From Symbiodinium natans (Eukaryota > Sar > Dinophyceae > Suessiales > Symbiodiniaceae), in NCBI GenBank assembly GCA_905221605.1, contig CAJNDS010000768.1, forward strand, positions 270,359 through 334,358: a stretch of 64,000 nucleotides of DNA, read 5' to 3'. The notes below the pieces were generated by a model. The model was not told the origin of the DNA. It searched no databases and worked only from the letters and a program-made list of their open reading frames with translations. A program made the translations under genes and the position numbers. Of the stretch, positions 53,289 through 64,000 are shown in pieces (position 1 is the stretch's first letter; the number at the start of each line of letters is the position of its first letter).

Positions 53289-53573
53289 CCCTAAACCCTA
53301 AACCCTAAACCCTAAACCCTAAACCCTAAAACCCTAAACCCTAAACCCTAAACCCTAAACCCCTCCCCGGTCCACCTCATGCTACTCTGAAGCTCAGGCT
53401 CGATTCAAAGTTGAACTAGAGGCAGCTGTCGTGGACCCCAAACACATGGGAAACGGGCTGTTGGCGCTTTTTAGGGTTTAGGGTTTAGGGTTTAGGGTTT
53501 AGGGTTTAGGGTTTAGGGTTTAGGGTTTAGGGTTTAGGGTTTAGGGTTTAGGGTTTAGGGTTTAGGGTTTAGA
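53289..53573. repeat. Inverted telomere-like arrays around a candidate exon
   Basis: CCCTAAA at 53289-53363 and about 15 perfect TTTAGGG units at 53470-53573. The gap has the plus-strand candidate at 53398. Confidence 0.95.
53398..53450 (+). CDS. Candidate plus-strand exon
   Basis: After CAG|G the plus strand reads ARFKVELEAAVVDPKHMG. A GA dinucleotide at 53450 could be the donor. The minus strand of the same gap has an early stop. If real, a plus-strand gene begins or passes here. Confidence 0.3.
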
Positions 53574-54397
53574 AAGTACTATCAGACAATGGGGCTGTCG
53601 GGGATTCCGTGATTGCCTGCTGCATCTGCAACTGGAATGCCAAGATACACTTAACTTACTAGAACCTGCCAACAATCTCGTCTCGCATGCCTGATCATGC
53701 GCTCTGAAATAAGCAGCACCGCATAGTCGACAACAACTGCAGCTCTCGATGGAAATTCACAGCGAGCCCGAATGATGAAAACTATCAGGATGCGTGTTTT
53801 ATCGGGCTGATGTTCTGACACGGGAAGCATCTCCAGCCGTGAAAAACTCCGATGTCTCCTTGCTTGTGCTTGGACTTCAGTTTGGGGGCGGGGGGGGGGG
53901 GGCCTAGCTAGATTGGAAAGTTGTGGGCCGCTGTGCTGTTGTTCGAAAGGCCAGCTACAGAAACACGTCTGGCCAATGTCGGTCACTTCGGGCTTTGGCA
54001 ACCTGGTGCTCAAGACCTGAACCTTTAATCGCGACCTACAAGGGCTTTCTAGCTCTATCTTGAACTCGGATCGGATCACTCTAGGTTCCTGCCGTAGAGC
54101 GCGCACGGTGCGTGTCTTTGCCGGAACAGCCTCATGCGGACCGGCGATTGAAAATCTGGTGGCAAACGTTGACTTGAAAAGTGTTGTTCCAGCATGTGGG
54201 CAAGAAACATGCTGACTCCCACTTCGGTTCCAAAGTCTTTCTGACTACTCCGACTACTCTTCCTAACCCGAGACTTTTTTTTCACACTGTAGATGCATGT
54301 CAACGCCTTGCAACAATGTGCTTTACATGCACACCCTTCCTCTTAACCACAGGCCCCGGCCCCAAACCCTTCACAAATTCAAACCGATTTCCTTAGT

Positions 54398-54507
54398 CTA
54401 CTATTTGCTTAAGAACCCCAAAAGAACAAAATATATAATCCCTATATTCCCCTTCATAAGGAAGAGTATGTTTTCTGTGTTCTTAAGCAATGAGTCATTA
54501 GTAGTAG
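54398..54507. mobile_element. Inverted-repeat element, family 2
   Basis: About 110 bp from CTACTATTTGCTTAAGAACC to TTCTTAAGCAATGAGTCATT, followed by AGTAGTAG, with core TTCATAAGGAAGAGTATG. It matches 59046-59152. Confidence 0.8.
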
Positions 54508-56393
54508 TCTGTGGCTCATGCTTTCCCACCCTCGGTGTAGGGGGTGTTAGATTCTCGCAGAATTCTCCTCGCCTGCATCTCTTGCACAAAAAACCTCCCA
54601 GCATCCCGCTGAGCATCGAGTTTAGGGTTTAGGGTTTAGGGTTTAGGGTTTAGGGTTTAGGGTTTGCTGGGAGGGGGAACAGACAAGCTGTCTTCATTTT
54701 TCTTGTGGTGCACGTTTGCATGCTCTTCTCAGAAATTGAGGCAACGCCCGTTGCAACAACAGTAACCCCGTAACCCCTATCGTCCGCAGGCGTTTTTCGA
54801 TGACTGCAGTTGTTGGGCCTCGGTTCATAAAGGACGAGCCAATAGCGCATACGTGTCAAGCAGGATTGGCGTGGATGGGGTGGGGTTTGAGGTGATGGTA
54901 GAATCCATTTTGCTTTAGAGTCAAAACTTGGGAAGAAAACTCTGCTTGAACACGACAACACTTATTTCAATAGAACACCACTACTTCTTTATGAGTCAAA
55001 CAGAAGCTTCTGTTTCCAGTCGAAGAAAGCTGTATTTCTTCTATGTGAAAAGATCTAAGAGGAACAATACCAGCGCGTTCCATGCCCGCACGATGACAAC
55101 GTCCATGCGTGCGAGTGGGCAGAGCATCCATGCCAGCACGATGATAACGTCCATGTTGCCAGTGCATCCGAATAGCCCGAACATCCTTGGTCGCGGGATG
55201 ATAACATTCATTGTTGCCAGCCGTTTCCTGTCCCAAAGGTATCTGTCGCGTTTGCACGGAAAGGAGTTGCTAGGGGCGCATCACGGAGCAGGGGTTCTAA
55301 GCCAAAGCTCCCAATCCGTGAAACTGTTTTGAGACCTGGAAACATCCTCTGACCTGCACACTTGCCTGCGGTTTCGTTGGATTCTGCCCGCCATAACGAG
55401 CAATAACATGACGTGTCAGCGTACCTGCTCTGCGTGCTTGCGATAAGGTTCAATCTCACTGTCGGCCCACATACTTGGAGAAACGATAAGGCACTGTCAT
55501 CAGTAGTGCTCTTCACTTCAAAAATTGCATCAGAGTCTGCCAGACAATGCTCGGGCTCAGGAGAAGGATACACGGTACCTGGATGAGATTGCACCCCGAA
55601 AACGTCCTTAGAGCTGCAGTTCGCCATTGTGCGATGTGGGGGGGGTGGGGGGGATGGATTGCGAGAGAAATCAACATCCAGCGACTCTGGGATAATTCTT
55701 CTATGGCCCGCCTACATTCGCAGAGCGCGCTCGGCTGAATTTGAATTTGGAGGAAGGGCGGCAGATGCAAAACCTTCTGACCTGACAGGTGGTTGGGTAT
55801 CCACTCCTGCTATGCAGCTCGACATGATTTTACAGTGTGCCTTTGCCTGTCGGAGGGAACTCTGGGGGGGGGGCTCCAGTAATTCGCGCCGCATCGCCAA
55901 GCTTCCCCCCTTGAAACCTCTGGTGGGCTCGGCAACATGGGAGCTGAGCTGCTTGGCTTCAGATTGTTCTCTCAGCCGGCAGTGGCCGTGGCTTCAGGCT
56001 TATAAAAGCGTAGAAATCAGAGCGTTTTGTGCTTAGGAAAGTTTTGGGGGGGGTACTTCTGCTCGTGAGGGCAATATCAAAGCCGAATGGAAAACACACC
56101 GACGCATTGACCCCCGAGCGGAACTGGGCTTTGGAATTTGAGGGGCCCGCTGACTGTCCCTTCGAGCAGCTGCTTTATAACAGCAAGCCTTGTAAGCACA
56201 TATGGAGGTCTTAACAGGGGTACCCTTTTTGGGGTCCCTTTAAGGGACGTCTAGGGCATGTCAGGGGGGGTTATTGCAAGATTGCCATGAGATGTCCAGA
56301 TGCCAGGCACTGCCAGTCAGGGAATCTGCAGAAACAGCTGGAAACAGTCGAACGTTTCAAACGGTGTCAGCCGAGGTCTCTCACAACCGTGTG

Positions 56394-56492
56394 GTTTAGG
56401 GTTTAGGGTTTAGGGCTTAGGGTTTAGGGTTTAGGGTTTAGGGTTTGGGGGTTTAGAGTTTAGGGTTTGGGGTTTAGGGTTTAGGGTTTATA
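56394..56492. repeat. TTTAGGG array
   Basis: About 13 imperfect units. There is no CCCTAAA partner nearby. Confidence 0.9.
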
Positions 56493-56884
56493 GTAAGGTT
56501 TAGCAAAACACGTCAAGCTGCTTTCCAGTGATGCTTGTCAAAGGCCAGGCCTTGTTCGTTGTACCCACAGGATGGCCATAAACCCACACGCCCAAGGCAA
56601 CGCCGCCCCGTGATACACAGAACCCCATTTACCTGAGAGGGGTCTTGGAGAGCAGCACAGCCGTGGGGGCTTGGAAGGGGCTGACATAGGAGGTCGTGAG
56701 GGCAGAGGGAGCTTAGAATAAAAGCAGAACCCCTAGTGCCTGGTGACAACTGCCCCAATTCAGGAGATTATCGATTTTATCTCACACGTTGTGTAGAGGC
56801 GACCTGCTGTGCGGCAGGAGCGCTGCAACTTCGAATTTTGCCAAGGCTGCCTCTGCACCGCCTGGTGCCACACCAGACTGGGGT

Positions 56885-57010
56885 CCCTAGATCATCCCTT
56901 AAAGGGTATCTACAGGGGATATAGAGTACCCTAGGGCCCTAGATCATCCCTTAAAGGGTATCTACAGGGGATATAGAGTACCCTATCTAATCCCTTAAAG
57001 GTCCTTAGGG
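56885..57010. repeat. Tandem 52-bp unit with inverted-repeat character
   Basis: CCCTAGATCATCCCTTAAAG begins at 56885 and again at 56937, and a third partial unit begins in inverted sense near the right end. CCCTTAAAGGG is itself palindromic. It is probably a duplicated small inverted-repeat element. Confidence 0.75.
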
Positions 57011-57185
57011 TCGATTTTCTCAAGCCACTCGCATATCCCAGAAGCGCTGCGAAGGGGCTTTCAGAGGAGGTTCGTCGTTTCTGCTCGTTTCCTTCGGTTC
57101 ATCCTCTTCTCCTCGTTGTTTCTTAGACTCTGTTACTACTTCGTGTCTTCTTCTGTCTTCTTTTCCATGACTCTGTTTGCAACAA

Positions 57186-57208
57186 GGGGGGGGGGGGGGG
57201 GGGGGGTC
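57186..57208. repeat. Poly-G tract
   Basis: Over 20 consecutive G, able to form a G-quadruplex. Length may be misassembled. Confidence 0.95.
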
Positions 57209-58470
57209 GCCACCCTCACGGTGGTCACTGGGTGTCAGGGCGTCAAAGTGGCGCCGAAACTTGGAGGGTTTTGACAACGCTTTTGAGGATGCGATCGACC
57301 ATCCTCGCGGTATGGCGGGGTAACCTTGAAAAAGCGCGACGATGGAATGTTTTCAGGGGCGCGGGGCACTCGAGCAAACATTCAATTCTGGCTCACAATC
57401 TCGTTTTCACACCACACTCAAGAGAATGTCAGCTCTCATCCCTCAAGTCAGAGGCAAGGATTCAGCGTGTAGTGGAAGCCTCGGCCCAGCAAAACGTCGT
57501 GTATCAAAAAGGGCCGTCAAGCTATTGCTGTGCAGAATCCGAAGGGCTCTGCCTTCAGCATAGGGCAAACGGAACCATCCCGCGGAACTGCGCCACTGAA
57601 AGACCCTGTTCGATATTTGACCCTAAGCACAATTCCTGTGGAGATCTTCTCACACATCGACAACAGACGTACCAGCAGAGCAAATCCATCCTTCATGACC
57701 CTTCGATCCACGAAGACCTTGCACATCTATGCAGAGATACGTAGATCTCCTCCTCACACTCGCCACATATACCAACGCGCAGTGGACGCACAGCGGGAGA
57801 CCGCTCTGAGGGGGAAGTGCCCGGTCCAAAGGCGGTGGGAACCCGCCTTGCTAACAACCTGGCTCATTAAAAAGTGAAGGTGAGGAAATGGCGCCACAGC
57901 TTGCCCTGTACAACCTCTGCCGAACGGCTTTCTTTCGTTTGTTGGTTGGCATTCAACCCGAGTCACGGCTAACTTCTCCGAACAGGATCTAGCAGCCTTC
58001 CTGAAGGCACGAACCGCTAAACCCCTGAGCCTCCCCTGCATCCGGCAACTCCAAACCCAAAAGCGAATCCCAAAATCCAGGGCGTGCTTTTACTGAGGCC
58101 TCTGGGCGTTCGTGGCGGCATTTGGATTCCATGCGAGGACTCAAAAGTTCCAAGGGCACGGCGGAAGCTATCAAAGCGCAGGAGGAGGGGCTTAGGACAG
58201 CCCAAGGTTTCGGAGCTCATGGCCCCACAGCCCTTTCACCTACTCGGCTCGGGCTCAGGGTCTGACGAGTTTAGGGCTTTCTGCGCTTTGGTGTTCAGGG
58301 TGTCCGTCTTCTAGAAAACATCACCTGAAGTTTGCAGTTTTCCACTGCAAGGCGTTTGAACCCTCCTAGCTTGACGTGCTTGATTGCTTGGGCATGATTG
58401 CGCAAGGTGGTTGAGGGCTCAAGGTATCGCAGTTCACCTGAGCCCCTATACGTGCTGCAACAACGCATAC

Positions 58471-58506
58471 CTTCATCGGACCATCAACCTTGAACCGAAT
58501 GCAACC
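58471..58506 (-). CDS. Candidate exon GCIRFKVDGPMK
   Basis: A 36-nt phase 0/0 stretch after CAG|G and before a strong GTATGC donor. The same frame stays open upstream to another CAG|G at 58544 (VRLQILSVL). Unassigned. Confidence 0.3.
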
Positions 58507-60318
58507 CTGACTTACCAGCACTGAGAGGATCTGGAGTCTCACACCTGCAGTTGATAGGGGCGACAATGAAACAGGCCTAAGGAATAGTGTTGCTCCTGTT
58601 CCCTGGCACTTCGAGGTTGTAGCAGCCATGCTCCCCCCGCACTAGCAGGATTTACAGGGCTCTGTACATGGCCCCGTGAGCGGGAGATGCCTGCTAGATC
58701 TCGGGAGGTCGTGGTTTTCCGTGGGTCTTCAGTCCGGGCTGGAAGCCGATCTCGCATGTGTCTCCCGTCGACAAAACACCCTTTCACTCTTTAGAAGTCG
58801 CTAATCTCACGTCCCCAAGAGGGTGCGGACAGCACCCAATCCTCGCTCCACACCGACGCTCGATCGCCTTGACAGGACTTGAAGCTTCATTCAGGGCGCA
58901 CACAGCTTTGAAAGGGACTAGCAGACGAGCAGGGGGTCTGGGCTTCAGCCCCACTTGGTGGTTGCTGAAATCAGGTCATGTTCCAGTACAGGCGCCCTGC
59001 CCTGACCCAGAACTGCCAAGGCTCAGTTCATCTCACGACACTGTGCTACTATTTGCTTAAGAACCCCAAAAGAAGAAAAATTAATATTCCCAATATTACC
59101 CTGAATAAGGAAGAATATGTTTATTCTTTGGGGGTTCTTAAGCAAATAGTAGTATGGGCATATGCTGTTGCAGGTCAGTCGAGCTGCGACCCACGGTCTG
59201 AGCAACTGTAAGCACAGGGCTCTACAAAGGGCAGACAGAGGCCGAGTGTTGTCAACTTAGGACTCGGGCAGCCACTCAATCCACACTATACATAGCAACA
59301 TTCTACAGCCTCTCAAGACCCAAGCCTCAACAGCCGTCTAGACTGAGGCAGGGAGCTGTTCGATGACCAAACATTCTCGCCCAAGGTCAGGCGATTATCT
59401 GGTTCGATTGCGAGCAGACCTGACCATAGAATCAGAACATACCCCAATGCTTAGACCCACAAGCACAGCCGTTTAGGAGCTCGACTGCTTTTTGGCCCTT
59501 TATGACAGAGTGCAAAGCAGACGTCAGACAGGCAGACACTCACATTTGTCTTAAGAACGTGGCATAAAGCCTGTTTCTGAGGCTGAACTGAGGGCTCAGG
59601 AGCCATCTATGGAGCAGAATGGATCCGTTCATTTAAGAGACAATCGGGTGCCAAAAGAACGGAGCAAAGGATGGCCCCACAAGCAACGGCTCGGAGAGTT
59701 TGTCGGACGCCAGGTCAGGAGAGTCTGATGTCCGACTGGAGACACGGAAATGACCCCACCCCGCGACGTCAGTCTTATTTTGGGATTCAGGGCCTGCTTC
59801 AGGCTTGACCTTGAGTTGAGAAGTTGTTTGCCAACGTCTGTGCTGGATGTCAGCTTCTTTGGTGCTGCTGCAAAAAATCTAGCCGCACACGACACCTCAA
59901 AACCCTAAAGATCGAGCGCTGCATGGAAGGCTAGAGCAGCCAAAGAACAGCTTGACCCAAGATAACCCGAAGCTTTGGACTCTCAAACAAAGCCCCAATC
60001 CCTCAAATCCCTCTCAAGTCCCAATTCAGCCCCAGACACACCACATTCACGGGCCTAGGGTCACAAGAAGACCGCCGACCCTTGAAAACTCACGCACCCG
60101 GACAGGCCTTCGAGTAAATGCAAGCAGGGCTCCTTTGTTTGGTTTAGGGCATGGGCGACCTAACTAAACACCAAAAACAAACGTCCACGCGGCACCCGCA
60201 AGGAACTAAGAAAGGATGGGCTTTGGGCTAAAGCTTTCGGAACTTCCAGATCCACAGAGATTGGAATGCACGGTGGGCTCAAGACGACTTCCAGGTCCAG
60301 CCGAGAAGCGGACATCGC
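58507..60318. other. No supported gene
   Basis: Apart from the family-2 element at 59046-59152, I see no exon that passes splice and phase tests here. Confidence 0.4.
59046..59152. mobile_element. Inverted-repeat element, family 2 (best preserved)
   Basis: About 107 bp. CTACTATTTGCTTAAGAACC at the left and GGTTCTTAAGCAAATAGTAG at the right are exact inverted copies over 20 bases. The core is AATATTACCCTGAATAAGGA. Confidence 0.85.
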
Positions 60319-60457
60319 CTCTGCAAATGTCATGCTCGTGCCCGAGAGCTTTCGGCGCATCAAGTACCTCCAGCCGGGTTTCATGTGCGGAAGGTCCAAG
60401 TAAGGTGGCAACCCCACGTCCCACGACTCTGGTGGATCACAGCTTTTGCATTCCAAC
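60319..60457 (-). CDS. Candidate exon of an unknown gene
   Basis: This 139-nt open stretch follows ACAG|G and ends before a GC donor. It takes one incoming base and ends in phase 0. It reads LECKSCDPPESWDVGLPPYL, then DLPHMKPGWRYLMRRKLSGT and SMTFAE. A CxxC and a charged Pro-rich stretch are visible. The length, boundaries and composition are the most exon-like in the right end of the window. Family unknown. Confidence 0.5.
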
Positions 60458-63400
60458 CTGTTTTTGCTTCCACAAACAACCGGATTCCTGCCTGCAGCTG
60501 ACGCTCAACTCGCTGGTAGGAGTGCAGATTGTATGGTCTGCGTGGGTGTAAGGTTAAACCTCCCAAAAACTATGTGCATGTACACGCATAAATGTGGTCA
60601 AGCACTGCCCCATGATCCACTGCTGTTATTGTTGATGGCGATGTTCCGCTTGCGATTCGGGGTGTTCTTTCAAAGCTGCGAAAACACCGTTGCTTACGAC
60701 ACTTTCTATTGCTGTTTGAAACCTGCGCTGGCCACATATCTCTTTCGTGCTGACACACCCGCGTGCGCTACTGTAAACTATGCATTTACAACTTGTTTGT
60801 TGATTTGTTGATGAGAGAAAATTGTGAAGAGTGCTTTCTGATGGAAACCTTCCTAAAGATGTTGAAGTTGGTTTACTGAAATAGCTGTTCTAATGATGTA
60901 AATAGTGATTTCAACTAACACCGTTGTCAATACTGACCCCCGACATATTCATAGAACAAAAATTCGAGTACTGTTTTCCGACTTGGCTTTTTCAACTCTG
61001 ACTCTAATCATCTATTTACGCAGAGTGAAGCAGAATTTAAGGCCAGTGAAAACATGTGAGTTGAAAAGTACCGAGCTGGTTGAAGTGGGAAGCTAAAACA
61101 ATACAACAGCAATGACAATTTTACTATATAAGAGATAGTTAGATGCCAACTGCATCAACTACAAACATGCGAAATGGGCTATTTCATGACATGACGATTT
61201 AAGCTTTGAACATACACAGCTAACACATCTGACTGGCCGCTTCCCCGCCAATGTAAACCAAGAGTTAGCTTAAGAAAAAACACGCAACCCACCTTTTTCC
61301 ATATTCGCAGTTCATGCAGGTACCGTTTAAAGAAAAGTTTAAAGAAAAGCCAGCAATGACTATGCTCTGCTATGCTAAACAAGTGGGAGTGAAAGATGGT
61401 CTAGCGATGGCAGAAAATAATGCCTGATCGTTAATGCCATTTGACTAGACCTGAATGTCAACAGCATTCCGGACCACCAACAAGAGTATCCTGGTTACGT
61501 ATCTGCGTGTGTACGCAATAGATCGTACATACGCACCCCATGCATGAGTGTATTTATTGAGCAACTAGTTAGTTCTATTTGAGCCGGCTTGGAAGCAGCA
61601 TTTTCTTCGCACACCAAGGCTGCCAAACTCGAGCCGGGTCAAGAGGAAGAAACTATCGAAACTAGAAACTGTGGTTCTCCGGCCGTGGTTGGTCATAAAT
61701 TTGGGGGTTTTTCGAACCGCCTCACCGAAACTTGTAACCCACCAGGGGCTTTTTGAGCCAAATTATTTTACTTCGAACTCCCCACCTTAGGGATTTGGAT
61801 TTGGGCACTTCAGGGAGTCTCTGAATTGGGCATTCCAGGCACTCCCTGGGGTTGGGCACTTGGGCACTCCAGAAAGTCTGTGGGGTTGGGCACTGCAGGG
61901 AGTTTCTGGGGTGGGCACTCCAAAAAGTCCTCTGAAGTTGGGCACTCCAGGGAGTCTTTTGTGGGCACTCCAGAAAGTCTCTGCGATTGGGCACTCCAGG
62001 GTGGGTCTCAACAACCCCACACCGAAGGTGGGGAACAATCGTACTACATGCTGCGATTTTAGATGCTTGGACTTCGGTTCGGCTTCACGGCCGTGGACTT
62101 TAGTTTCATCTCAACCAAAGAATATCCTACAGAAGCCTGCAAAAGCATGATTCAGAACATTTCAGAACCTTCCGAGGCACTTCCGCAAGCCGTGCTTCCT
62201 CACGTATTCCTCGGTCCAGAACTGCAGGCTCCAAGAGAACCGACTTCTAAAACCGGCCTACGCAGATTACAGCCTTGAGCCCTGCCCGAACCTGAAGAGT
62301 TTTTTCCGCTGGGTTTAAGGGGCTTTAGGGTTTAAGGTTTTAGGGTTTAGGGTTTAGGGTTTTGGGCAGTCATTGAATCAAAGACCGGGGTTTCGGGTTC
62401 AGGGGTTCAGCAACACAACGCACGCCACGAACACCGGCCACTGAAACGCCTGACAAGAAGCCCACCGACTTCTGAAGTTCCGCTTGCATCGGAAGTCTGC
62501 AGAAGTCTGTGAGCCCCTGCCCTAAACAAGCGCACTCCATACCTAAAGCAGATTAAAGCAGTATAGTATCGCCGGGTTGCTGGGCCCGTGATGCAGAAAC
62601 TTCTCTTCTTAATGGCTGGGGTTTAGGTTCCAGGCGCCGGGGCATGAGGGTGTAGTTAGATCGATTGGAGTTTAGCTATGTTTAGCTGCAAAACGAAGCA
62701 CGGTAGCGCCCCGACAACGACCCTTATAAGCCCCAAATCTCCCAAGGCGTGTCAAGCTTTACTTCATCCAACGCAGACCGCGCATCGAACGACTTGCAGC
62801 ATCCCGGCTTTGTGGAATTCCAGGGATACCTGCCAGAGCAGCCAGGGATGGGCACTCGAACCCCTCAGGATTTGAACCCATTCAGATGTTTCCAAAGCCA
62901 TCGATGTAGTTGCGTGATGCTTCGATTCTGTGTAGGGCTGAAAGGTCTGGGTTCCAGGGCCCTGGAAAACTGCAAACTCTAGAAGCAACAGTCGTCCTAA
63001 TAACCGTGACAACCGTGAACACCGCACAATCATCGCAATCACCATCATCATCGTCGTAATCGGAAATCATCTCAGTACCAAAAGCACTTGTATACGCTTG
63101 TAGTAGAAACGATACGAAAACAGCCGTATCAGTAGACCTTGCCGGCGAACCAGTCGCACAACTGTTACAAAGTCCAACAAGATCCTCAGACCCGGCCATC
63201 CTGCGAACAGCCGTAGCCACTTGTCGTTGAGGGTTTGCTCAGATTGTGGTGGCAGACCTTCCACTCAAGGAAACCGGTGCCTCTGCAAGAGAACGGATAA
63301 GAAGATCACACCTGTGCTGGCCGTTTTTGGAGTTCATGCTTCACGGTTTGCTGAACTTTGGATGCTGCGGTCTATGCTGAGCTCCTGAGAAAAGAAGCTT

Positions 63401-64000
63401 GCCGGATTCTCGTCATGCCAGTACAAGAGCCCTAACCCACGGCTGCGTTTTCTGAACCCCTCCAGCTTGCAACCAAGAGCCAAAATCAGCCCATTTGAAG
63501 CTTCACTTTGCAGGATCAGGCGTCTACCGGCATATGATGATAGAAGTCAACTCCGAAGCAATACTTGAAGCCTGGGGTTAGCTTTTCGGCCTCTAGACTG
63601 CGCTCAATGGGTTTAGGGCACTTACGTATTGGGTCAGCCCTTGGGCCATGGGCAGAGTCAGGCAACATCACACACAAGCATTGCGTGCTCAGAAAGCCTT
63701 ACACCACATCAAGGCAAGATCCAAAGACCCTCAGCCAGAGTTCCGAGCAAAGACCTTTAAGAATAGATCAACATATCAATACAACAGTACAATAGTAATG
63801 ATATGATACTTATATGTCACGATGATAGTATAACCATACATACAAAGCCACGAAGAATACTTGGTTCCGTCTCCAAGGTGCCGAGAGCAAAGGTGTCCTT
63901 AGAAACACCGGATCTCCGCTCGTTGGGGCGGGGGGGGGGGGGGGACTGGACTGGCATTCAACTCTGAACACTTATAAAATATAAGACTAATATATCTGAT
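60458..64000. other. Gene-poor right end
   Basis: AT-richer at 60.8-61.6 kb. It holds a minisatellite at 61.80-62.01 kb, short TTTAGGG at about 62,325-62,365 and a poly-G run near 63,930. A minus frame at 62,882-63,220 is open (STDTAVFVSFLLQAYTSAFG) but unsupported. Confidence 0.4.
61798..62010. repeat. GGGCACTCCAGnnAGTCT minisatellite
   Basis: About eight diverged 25-30 bp units with the core TTGGGCACTCCAGGGAGTCT. CTCCAGGGAG is itself a small palindrome. It opens several frames without coding value. Confidence 0.9.

Larger units (their letters stand above)
53574..58470. other. Gene-poor stretch with repeats
   Basis: Open regions without splice or homology support include 53651-54106 (minus), 55208-55627 (minus, MANCSSKDVFGVQSHPGTVY) and 57232-57744 (several frames). 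A family-2 element lies at 54398-54507, TTTAGGG at 54618-54665 and 56394-56492, and poly-G runs at 53887 and 57186. Confidence 0.4.

Noticed and set aside
61741-61768. Possible relic of the dinoflagellate spliced leader on the minus strand (TTTGGCTCAA)
   Set aside because: Only about ten bases match the leader's end. The preceding CCGTAGCCA part is missing.
62840-62885. T-arm-like GGTTCAAATCC and GGGGTTCGAGTGCCC on the minus strand
   Set aside because: No acceptor stem or D-arm can be formed around them.

Overview
The window looks like dinoflagellate nuclear DNA, most likely Suessiales/Symbiodiniaceae-type. Telomere-type TTTAGGG/CCCTAAA arrays are scattered through it. Coding sequence comes in very short exons (24 to about 140 nt) in a sea of introns. 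Nearly every exon starts after AG|G and is followed by GT, GC or occasionally GA, the relaxed donor use known from dinoflagellates. Both convincing genes lie on the minus strand, as expected for unidirectional dinoflagellate gene blocks. The retroelement carries a fused reverse transcriptase and RNase H. The exact species cannot be told. Long open frames are common by chance here and are mostly not genes, so I called exons from splice sites, matching codon phase between consecutive exons, and recurrence of the same exon in paralogous copies.

Layout. (1) 13,508 to 400, minus: one gene for a secretory-pathway protein. It has a signal-peptide first exon, then about ten exons whose phases fit from end to end, including a Cys-rich segment (WRQT...REP, then GFCDCDGDD...GEPGY). 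(2) About 50.3 kb down to 14.07 kb, minus: a repeated TPR (tetratricopeptide) cassette. Each cassette has an acidic/Pro-Ala linker (GFRRMQIVE, ASDDEDEEEPPK, APAxxKPxE, AEPYADIKLEP, YSVDGAEK) followed by three TPRs with partial Hsp70/Hsp90 carboxylate-clamp signatures and a capping helix. Three near-copies of about 3.9-5 kb lie in tandem (13.85-26.5 kb), followed by a partial fourth, an old diverged copy (31.5-39.3 kb) and fragments to 50.3 kb. They are either modules of one giant gene or a tandem gene array. (3) 41.8-44.8 kb, plus: a decayed non-LTR retroelement. A second retroelement remnant lies on the minus strand at 46.57-47.68 kb. (4) 47.74-48.37 kb: an AT-rich island unlike its surroundings. 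(5) 51-64 kb: gene-poor, with a few candidate exons, minisatellites and small inverted-repeat elements.

The introns are crowded with small non-autonomous inverted-repeat elements (at least three families recurring in the window), with minisatellites placed just upstream of one recurrent exon, and with telomere-like arrays. Where a CCCTAAA array is followed closely by a TTTAGGG array, the short gap almost always holds an exon or exon candidate, so the exon sits in the loop of a potential intronic hairpin. This is the most unusual structural signal in the window.
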